Origin: Oscarella lobularis | Lineage: Eukaryota > Porifera > Homoscleromorpha > Homosclerophorida > Oscarellidae | Reading direction: 5' to 3' | DNA length: 64,000 nucleotides | Assembly: GCF_947507565.1 (NCBI RefSeq) | Contig: NC_089175.1 | Span: 434,001 to 498,000 of the forward strand | Part shown: positions 24,125-32,503 of the stretch, piece after piece | How positions within the stretch are numbered: position 1 is the first letter of the stretch | Layout: the number at the start of each line of letters is the position of its first letter | The notes under the pieces: generated by a model | Told to the model about the DNA's origin: nothing | The model's database searches: none | Seen by the model: only the letters and a program-made list of their open reading frames with translations | Made by a program: the position numbers and the translations under genes

Positions 24125-24245
24125 CTTTTGCGGTCGACCCCTTTGCTAAGTTCCTGAGGCCGACGCTACTTCAGATTCGAACCGCAGCCATCGACGAGTC
24201 TTTTTGTGAACTATTGCGCACTCATGCGTACTCAAGCGCGCAGGA
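24125..24245 (-). pseudogene. Relic of the AIFM1-N-like microprotein gene (before R2)
   Basis: Matches the first exon and 5' flank of the 67-residue gene (about 19970-20150). On the minus strand it still reads RFESEVASASGT against RFKSDVTSASGS, but the start ATG has become CTG and the membrane-helix part is missing. The flank GCGCGCAGGATCG is also shared. Confidence 0.7.
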
Positions 24246-24364
24246 TCGTTTAGTTGGAATTTTGGTGGAACCACAGTATCTATAGTGGCATCTATAGTAT
24301 TGTCCCTTACATTGCGTATGCGTGCGCAAACGATGGGCCGCATATTTCATGGAGGCAAATTGCA

Positions 24365-24451
24365 AAACCCGGTCATGACGTCATTCCGCATGTCGTGTTT
24401 TTGTGGCTTCCTATAAAGGAGAGAGCCGCTTTTACACTAAAAACTCGAGTC
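24365..24451 (+). promoter_or_regulatory. Shared promoter block of receptor R2
   Basis: Contains a perfect CRE palindrome TGACGTCA (24376-24383), the conserved GTCGTG/TTTGTGGCTTCC block, a TATA box TATAAAG (24412-24418) and CTCGAGTC before the ATG. Confidence 0.6.
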
Positions 24452-27140
24452 ATGAAGTGGAATTGCGCATATCCTGTCTTCTTTCTACTAGTGCAAATCA
24501 CCTGGGCACTGCCAGAGGCTGCCAAAAACGTCACTCAGCCAGTTGAAGAATTGCCACTTTTCTTTACCGCAGAACCTGAAGATACTATTGTATCACGAGG
24601 AGGAACACTAGCGTTATATTGCAATGTTACAACAAAAAACGGTGAAGAGGCAAACGTGACTTGGTTCAAAGAAGGCAAAGCGAAACCGGCAAGTTGCGCA
24701 TCTTTTCTCATTCTTTCCCACCATGCAGATGGTGCTAAGGCGGGAAATCGGGAAATAGACGGTTACTACTACTGTGTAGCCCAAACTAAAATCCTGGCTA
24801 TAAGAAGCAGAAGTGCTCTTGTCAAACGTACTTGACTAAACACAGCCAGCTACGGTATGTTCTTACTAACATGCTTCTCTTCTTAGTCGAACATTACGAA
24901 AGAACAACAACGACAGGCGGAACGGGTTTTCATCCCAATGACATTGTATCAGCAACAAGAAGTGGTCACATCAAAAACCTTCACTGGAAAATTATATGCA
25001 ACAAAATTGAATTTACTTGTCCTTCACAAAATCGGGCTGTGTGTCCCTTCTTCAATAAAGAATTTGTCACTGGACGACTAACGAGACTGTCCTTTCTTCG
25101 TATTGACTATAATGAACTGCAAGAAAACTTTGAATGTGGAAAAAACAATCAAATTGAGTTGTACACGGGTACAATTCCCGAAAGAAGGGTGCTCACAAAA
25201 AAGTTCATCTACAACGGTAAGCTTACTGATTGGCTCGGATAAAGTAGAAGATGCTTCAATTCGACTGCTTCCATAGGGCTTCAATCCGTACCTCGTCTTT
25301 ACCTACAACCTCGAAGCCTTTTCAAACAAAGAGGAGATAATGTCACAATCGTATGCCAAGGAAGTAACCTTGACGATCAGTACATTTGGTACAAAGATTG
25401 TAAGTCATTATCAAAATGTTCAAGAGTACTAAAGTCAAACAACGGCACTCTCTTCATCGCTAACGTTACAATGAAAGATAGTGGAACGTACACCTGTCAG
25501 TCTGGCATTGGAAGACTCAAAAGAACTAAAACAGCAAGTCTAATAGTTTATGGTGCGCACAAATACCTAGGCATTTATAATATATCATTATTCATTATTA
25601 CTACAGATTTGCCAGAAGTCAGTTTTGACAATCTACACTGCAATGTATCTGGATCAAATATCAGTGAAGTGCTTCTCATTAGGAACGGCTTCATACTAAA
25701 AAGAATGCCAGTTGATCACAGTTCTGTTAACCTACGTCTAAATCTGTCTACGGCAAGCGGAGGTATGTATCAGTGTCTCGCAAACAGCAAATACGGAAGC
25801 GTTCAAAAATCAATCTATCTCGGTACGAAATACTAACTAAGGCAACTTAGTTGCTTACTTGATTTTCTAGCAAACAAAACTTTAAACGAAACAATCAGCG
25901 AAAATATTGACAAACCTAACCACTGCTCAAACTATTTTAAACAAGCCACTTTGACTCCAGACAGTAGCAATGCCGCTACTACAACAGCGGCTGTAGTTAC
26001 TGTATCAACTGGTGCCACAACGTCTCCCACTGAGTCTACTACTGATGAACATGCTGAGAACACATCATTGCAGTCTACGGTCATAGATACCGACAGCCCT
26101 TCAAGAAATACCGCTATTACTACAACAGCGGCTGCCACGTCTCCTGCTACTGACGGCTCAACAGAGCAATCTGCTAAAGAAGTGGATCAAAGAGGCTTGA
26201 CGGGTACTTTGCGTTAGATCGCTGTTTTCTAATTTTATCTCTTTGTATCAAAAAAGGAATCATCATAATTGGAGCCGCTTCTGGAAGCATTGTTTTAGTG
26301 CTCCTTATCATTATCATTGTAATCATAGCGTGCAAAAGGAAACGTGGTAAATCTTCAGCAAATGGGCTCCAACCTTGTAGTATGTTGTCCTTTTTCAGGC
26401 CTTGTTCACATCACCACACAGACCACGAAGCGAGCACACTGCCGGATGACTTCAAACCCAAGCTACATTAGAACCAACAGTGCTCAACTAGAATCAGCAT
26501 ACGCAACAATACCTGAAGTGAGAAAACCAGACATTGCAGAATCAGGCAAAATAGCGCCCCAAATGCCTGGCCCTGAAAGCGCTGTTTATGCCACAATAGA
26601 CAGCTGCTTACAAAAACGTATGCTCCTTTGTCTTTGTTTCAATTCAGATTTCTTTATAAACATTTTAAGATGATGAAATTCCCAAGTCTGCTCAAAATCA
26701 AGACGGTGCTGAGGAACCAAAGTCGCCTCACACTAGTGACTACGCAGGTAAACTGATTCATACATGAACGATAGAATGTAATATTGCGTATCACCTTAGA
26801 CGTTGAAAAATGCGGTGAAGGCTGTTCAGGTTGCGCTGCAATCTCTCACAGCAAACAGCAAGGTTCTACCGTTGCTCATGTCAGCATCAACGGAGATGAT
26901 TATGCCGTGTGTCAAAAGGAAACGACTTTTCAAAAAAATTCTACGGAAACTCTCTCTAGAGAGAGCAAAGTAAAGCACGTGACAGTTGGAGAAGACGAAT
27001 ATGCGTTGTGTGAGAAAAAGGCTGAGAATCAATCAAAAGTTCCTGAGCACTTTACTGCGAACGGTGGTGATACGTATGCCGTATCAATGAAAAGCAAAGA
27101 AACCGATTCTTCTTCTACCAAAGAAAAGAAAGTCAAATAA
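24452..27140 (+). CDS. Receptor R2: Ig-domain type I membrane receptor with ITIM-like tail
   Basis: Nine exons (24452-24827, 24887-25216, 25277-25552, 25607-25822, 25871-26203, 26257-26346, 26399-26617, 26670-26747, 26800-27140), all introns in phase 1, give 752 residues. The domain order is as in R1, but the stalk is only about 111 residues. Two extra cysteines occur in the second Ig domain (KDCKSLSKCSR). The tail keeps ESAYATIP; the second motif is ESAVYATI, with Ala at -2, so it is close to but not a strict ITIM. The exon-7 segment has five extra residues (VRKPD) between the two motifs. The exon-9 tyrosines are DDYAVCQK, DEYALCEK and DTYAVSMK. The stop comes slightly earlier than in R1 and R3 (KVK then TAA). 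Full-length and apparently intact. Confidence 0.8.
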
Positions 27141-27284
27141 AAGGCACTAACAACTTGAATTATAGGTAGCAAAAGTGTAAATGACTGTAAACTACGCTGC
27201 TCCTGCTTGCCTTTTTTGCTGACTAAGATCAATCTCCGTATTCTTTCAATTTTGCTGTCGTTTTCTGGAGCATCCTTTTTGGGT

Positions 27285-27425
27285 CGATAAACCCCTTCGC
27301 GCGATAAGTTCCTGAGGCCGACACTACTTCAGATTTGAACCGTATCACGCCAACGACGACGAGTCTTCTCGAAAGCTCGAAACAGAATCATTGTTGCGCA
27401 TTCATGCGCACTCAAGCGCGCAGGA
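27285..27425 (-). pseudogene. Relic of the AIFM1-N-like microprotein gene (before R3)
   Basis: A second decayed copy of the 67-residue gene's first exon. CCTTCGCGCGATAAGTTCCT, CAGATTTGAACCG and CGCGCAGGATCG match 19990-20140. No open exon remains. Confidence 0.7.
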
Positions 27426-27447
27426 TCGTTCTGATAATAACTAGAGA

Positions 27448-27480
27448 ATGATGGCCCGGTGTTCACCGTGTTGCCATCAT
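27448..27480. repeat. Short perfect hairpin (ATGATGGC...GCCATCAT)
   Basis: Eight-base perfect arms enclose a loop that itself contains CGGTG/CACCG. It lies between R2 and R3 with no known role. Confidence 0.4.
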
Positions 27481-28244
27481 GCAGAGCCTCCCACCGCTTA
27501 CGGTACGCGAGTGCATATCATAGTGTGACGTCATAATTTTTTTATGTTGTCACATATTCACGTGGTCCTTACAGCCGTTAGCTACTACAGCTCACTCCTA
27601 CCTACATACTGCAAATACTTGCATGATTGCAATGTTTTCCTAATTAGGCGCTTTTCTGACGTAGTGTATTTGATAATGTGCTCTGTATTCTGTATTTGAG
27701 GAGGACCTATGCATGTGTACGGGTCATATTTCCTGTTATCCGTACACGCGTACATACCCACGCACATACTGTACATGAGTGGATACTTTTGATTGTGACG
27801 TCAGAGCGTGACAATCAAAACTGTCGTTTCGGTTTCTCAGGGCATTTATAACACGGAAAATAGCACAGATCAATTGGAAATAAGGGTTTCTAAGCATTTT
27901 TTCCGTTTATGAAAGAAAAAACGCTTTATTCGCGCCGAAAATCGCCTTTTTTGGGGCACCGTTTTGGGCCATATGTCGCGCATGCGCTTTACAAAGTAAG
28001 GGTTTTTCTTATGTGACGTCACAATACGTAGCGTGACGAACAGACATACAGACAGACAGACAGACACTTCCGGCCCTAAGATCACGTTTGAGAGAGCCTC
28101 CCTCCGCCGTTATACGGGCTCCACCCGTACAACTCTGGTGGTCGGCTCCAATAGACTCAGAACGATCCTTCAACCGGTGGAACTATAGACATGTCAACAT
28201 TGCTGCACAAACGATGACTGCATATTTCATGGAAGCAAATTACA
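27481..28244. other. R2-R3 spacer without a gene
   Basis: About 760 bp present only in this spacer. It contains two GTGACGTCA sites (near 27530 and 27796), a T/A-rich stretch and a (CAGA)n tract at 28040-28066. Open frames here come from the simple repeat and have no domain. Confidence 0.5.
28040..28066. repeat. (CAGA)n microsatellite
   Basis: Imperfect CAGA/GACA units followed by CACTTCCGGCC, in the R2-R3 spacer. Confidence 0.7.
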
Positions 28245-28340
28245 AAACCCGGTCATGACATCATTCCCGCGTGTCGTGTTTTGTGGCTTCCTCTAAAAAG
28301 GAGGACTGTCCCTTGCTGGCCACATTCTAAAACTCGAGTC
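28245..28340 (+). promoter_or_regulatory. Shared promoter block of receptor R3
   Basis: Nearly identical to the R1 block: TGACATCA (28256-28263), GTCGTGTTTTGTGGCTTCC, CTCTAAAAAG and CTCGAGTC before the ATG. Confidence 0.5.
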
Positions 28341-31132
28341 ATGAAGTGGAATTTTGCTTATTCTGTCTCCTTTCTACTACTGTGGGCACTGCCAGCCCAG
28401 GCTGACTCGAAATCAGCTGCTCCGCTTTTCTTTACCGCAGAACCTGAAGATGCTATTGTATCACGAGGAGGAACATTAGCGTTATATTGCAATGTTACGA
28501 CGAAAAACGGCGAAGAGACAAAAGTGACTTGGTTCAAAGAAGGCGATGCTAACTATAATTCAAGTCGCGGATCTATCCTCATTTTAAACGACAATGCAGA
28601 TAGTAAAGATCGTGCTAATGTGAGAAGACAGGAAATAGACGGATACTACTACTGCGTAGCCCAAACTAAAAACCTGGCTATAAGAAGCCGAAGTGCTCTT
28701 GTCAAACGTATACTGACCACTTGCACAGCTATCTGCGATATGTTCTTACTAACATGGTTTTCTTTTTAGTCGAGCATTACCAAGCGACAACAACGACAGA
28801 CGGAACGTCTTTTCATTCAGATGACGTTGTATCAGCAGCAAGAAGTGGTCATTTCAAAAACCTTCGTTGGAACATTACATGTGACAAAATTGAATTTACT
28901 TGCCCTTCACAAAATCGGTCTGTGTGTCCCTTCTTCTATGAAGAATTTGTGTCTGGACGACTAACGAGACTGTCCTTTCTTCGTATTGACTATAATGGAC
29001 TGCAAGGAAACGTTAGATGTAGAAAAACCAATTCGATTAAGCTGTACACGGTTACCACAATGCCCGCAGGAAAGATATTCACAAAAGTGTTTAAATACAA
29101 TGGTGAGCTTACTAAATGGCACGGATAAGGTGGAAGATGCTTTAATTCTTCTGTTTCGATCCACAGGGCTTCAATCCCGTCCTCGTCTTGTTGTACAACC
29201 TCAAAGCCTTTTTAAACAAAAAGGAAATAACGTCACAATCATATGCCAAGGAAGTAATCTTAGCAATCAGTACACTTGGTACAAAGATCGTAAGCCATTA
29301 TCAGAAAGTTCAAGAGTAAAGACGAACAACGGTACCCTTTTCATTGGTAACGTTGCAATGCAAGACACTGGAACATACACCTGCCAATCTAGCTCAAAAT
29401 ACACAAGAACTGCGACTGCAAGTCTAATAGTTTATGGTACGCAAAAAATGCACAAGCAGTAGAATGTATACATCAGTCATTCTCGTAGATGTGCCAAAGG
29501 TCAGATTTGACAATCTACACTGCAATGTATCTGGATCGAATATAAGTGAAGTGCTCCTTATTAGGAACGGTGTCATACTAAAAAGAATGCCAGTTGACTG
29601 CAGTTCTGTTAACCTACGTGTAAATCTGTCTACAGCAAACGGAGGTATGTATCAGTGTCTTGCAAACAGCAAATACGGAAGCGTTCAAAAATCAATCTAT
29701 CTCGGTACGAAATACTAACTAAGACAACCTGGTTGCTTATTCGATTTCTAGAAAACAAAACTTTGATTGAAACAATTAGCGTAAATGTTGACAAACCCAG
29801 CCACTGCTCAAACTATTCCAAACTAGCCACGTTAGCTTCGATGCCAAAGGAATCAACAACTTTAAAACCATTTACTACTACATCTACCACCTCAACTGGA
29901 CAAGCAAGCCTAACACTTAGCTCTTCGTCTTCTACAATTACTTCAGCCAGTGGTACGTCTCCTACAGTACCTGTTGCTGACGGCGCAACAGAGCAATCTG
30001 CTGCCGTGAACACAGGCAAATCTTATCCTGGAGTAACTACCAACGCTGGTCTAACTACCAACGCTGGTCTAACTACCAACGCTGGTCTAACAAGTAGCAG
30101 TCTAGAATCAACTAAAGTTTTTAGAGCAATAAATCAAAGAAGCTTGACAGGTAAATTATAAAGGTTGCGTTAAATCCATGTTCTCTAATTTTACCTATTT
30201 GTATCAAAAAGGAATCATCACAATTGGAGCTGCTTCTGGAAGCATTGTTTTAGTGCTCCTTATTATTATCACCGTAGTCATAGCATGCAAAAGGAAACGT
30301 GGTAAATTTTCAACAAACGGTTTCTAACCTTGTACGTATTACTGTGTTGGTCTTCTTTCAGGTCATTTTCCCATCTCCACAGAGGCCACAAAGCAAGCAC
30401 ACTGCCAACTTACTTCAAACCAAAGCTACATTAGAACCAACAGTGCTCAACTAGAATCAGCATACGCAACAATACCCGAAGATACTGCAGAATCGGGCAA
30501 AATAGCGCCCCAAATGCCTGGTCTTGAAAGCGCTGTTTATGCCACAATAGATAGCTGCTTACCAAAACGTATGCTCTTTTGTCTTTGTTTAAATTCAGAT
30601 TTCTTTATAAACATTCTAAATTTTGCAGATGATGAAATTCCTAAGTCTTCTCAAAATCAAGACGGTGCTGAGAAACCAAAGTCGTCTCACACTAGTGACT
30701 ACGCAGGCAAATTTATTTATTTATTTATTTATTTATCAACAATAAAACGTTATGTTGCGTATCACCTTAGACGTTGAAAAATGCTGTAAAGGCTGTCCAG
30801 GTTGCGCTGCAATCTCTAACAGCAAACAACAAGGTTCCGCTATTGCTCATGTCAGCATCAACGGAGATGATTATGCCGTGTGTCAAAAGGAAGCGACTTC
30901 TCAACAGCATTCTACAGAAACTCTCTCTAGAGAGAGCAAAGTAAAGCACATGACAGTTGGAGAAGACAAATACGCGTTGTGTGAGAAAAATGCTGAGAAA
31001 CAATCAAAAGTTCCCGGGCACTTCACTACTAGTGGTGGTGATATGTATGCCGTCTCAGTGAAAAGCAAAGAAATTGATTCTTCTTCTACCAAAGAAAAGA
31101 AAGTCAAACGAAAGGTATTAATATGGAAATAG
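28341..31132 (+). CDS. Receptor R3: Ig-domain type I membrane receptor with ITIM-like tail
   Basis: Nine exons (28341-28707, 28770-29102, 29167-29436, 29489-29704, 29752-30150, 30212-30301, 30362-30568, 30629-30706, 30771-31132) give 773 residues, all introns in phase 1. Domain order is as in R1; the stalk is about 133 residues and includes three TNAGLT units. The tail has ESAYATIP, the near-ITIM ESAVYATI, and DDYAVCQK, DKYALCEK and DMYAVSVK repeats. The donor of intron 8 is GC (GCAG|GCAAAT) where R1 and R2 have GT. Retention of that intron would add a short unrelated tail (GKFIYLFIYL) and stop, removing the last exon. Exons 1-4 and their introns are almost identical to R4, suggesting recent duplication or gene conversion. 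Confidence 0.8.
30036..30089. repeat. 18-bp x 3 coding tandem repeat in the R3 stalk
   Basis: ACTACCAACGCTGGTCTA is repeated three times without change, encoding TNAGLT units in the mucin-like stalk. Likely a site of length variation between alleles. Confidence 0.85.
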
Positions 31133-31563
31133 AAAAGACGCTATAACTAACGTGTTGCGCTTGACAGTAGATTAGTACACGAGACTATCTCAACGCTGGA
31201 TTCAAAGTAGCAAAAGTGTAATGACTATGCAAACTATCTTTCTTATTTTGTATTTAATAACTGCTTTCCTTTTTGCTGAACAATAATTTGTAAAAACTGT
31301 CTTGGCTTGGCTTGTGATACACATAATATAAGAAATATAAGAGAAGGTTTGAGATATCCTAAAATTTTGAATGGCGATTCTAAATCATGAATCCCACCTT
31401 GTTGCATCATTCTCTCAAGGACTTTTTACGCCTTCGTGTACTGATAGATGCTCAATCGACGCTCGACTCGGTCGACATTTCTATAAGCCGCAATTGTCGT
31501 CGTCAAATCGGATTGGATGTAGGCCCCTACGATCGACGATCCCGGTGAACGCTGCGACAGGTT
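31133..31563. other. R3 3' flank
   Basis: Begins with sequence shared with the R1 3' flank (GCTGGATTCAAAGTAGCAAAAGTGTAA), confirming duplication beyond the stop codon. The rest shows no gene. Confidence 0.5.
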
Positions 31564-32357
31564 CCTACGGTGGCCGAGAGGGGTCACGAGCAGTAAGCAG
31601 TGAGCTGTGAGCGGTAAACTGTAAATTTAGTAGGAAAATGTTTGATTACCCTGCATGGACGTCTAATCCTGAGCGAATCGCAGTCGAATACGGCAGTTTT
31701 AGATGTCAACTCGCTCTTCCTGCTCTGTAATGCTACCATTAACTCTCTCGTCTTCGACATGCTAAATTAGAGAGAGTCTTAAACGAGCGAATTTGGCGTT
31801 GCTACCGCAGTGCATGGCTACGTCACCGTAAGGGGGCATAGTATTTACATACATGTAGACTACCATCACAGCCTACGGAAATAGAGTTCTGCAGAGATTT
31901 ACGATGGTTCTGACGAACGTTTAGGAGGGGCTGAAAGAGGGGGCGAGTGGGATTGCATTGAAACTGACTCCATCTCCGTGGGCCGCGCCGAATGCTTAAA
32001 ACATGGTTTTATAGAACGTGTTTTAGACTGTATCTCGGGCGTAGAGCGTGTCCCTAGCAGTAGTTTATTCTCACATCGAAGCTAAGTCACGAATTACGGT
32101 GGCGTAACTGTGGCCACTCTGACTCTTGCACGAAATATGCGGTAGCAACGCCAAATTCGCGTTATTCTCGTGACTCTCTCTAACCGAAGACGAGAGAGTT
32201 AACGGTGGCATCATGATTACAGAGCGAGAAGAGCGAGTTGACATCTAAGACTGCCGTATTCGACTACGAGTCGCTCTGGATTAGACGTCCATGCAGGGTA
32301 ATCAAACATTTTCCTACTAAATTTAGCTTACCGCTCACAGCTTACTGCCACCGTAGG
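31564..32357. mobile_element. Long inverted-repeat element (foldback or MITE-like)
   Basis: The left arm 31564-31810 and right arm 32138-32357 are inverted copies at high identity. Shared blocks include TAGGAAAATGTTTGATTACC, TGCATGGACGTCTAATCC and CGAATTTGGCGTTGCTACCG. A spacer of about 327 bp carries no open gene, so if mobile it is non-autonomous. The left arm has a 15-20 bp insertion near its outer end relative to the right arm. No target-site duplication was resolved. It sits between R3 and R4, ending about 65 bp before the R4 promoter block. Confidence 0.6.
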
Positions 32358-32420
32358 TTCTGCCTCTCAAGGTGATCTCACGCATACCGGTATGTGATGT
32401 AAATCCCGGCTATGTATATA

Positions 32421-32503
32421 CGATGCCATTCCGTGTGTCGTGTTTTGTGGCTTCTTATATAAAGGAAGGGCTGTCTCCGGCTACATTCTAAACTAGTAAA
32501 GCC
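32421..32503 (+). promoter_or_regulatory. Diverged promoter block of receptor R4
   Basis: Keeps GTCGTGTTTTGTGGCTTC and gains a stronger TATA box TATATAAA (32456-32463), but the CRE-like element of R1-R3 is replaced by GATGCCATTCC, and CTCGAGTC is lost. Confidence 0.5.

Noticed and set aside
27870-28085. A minus-strand frame with CLSVCLFVTL
   Set aside because: It is produced by the (CAGA)n microsatellite and has no domain.
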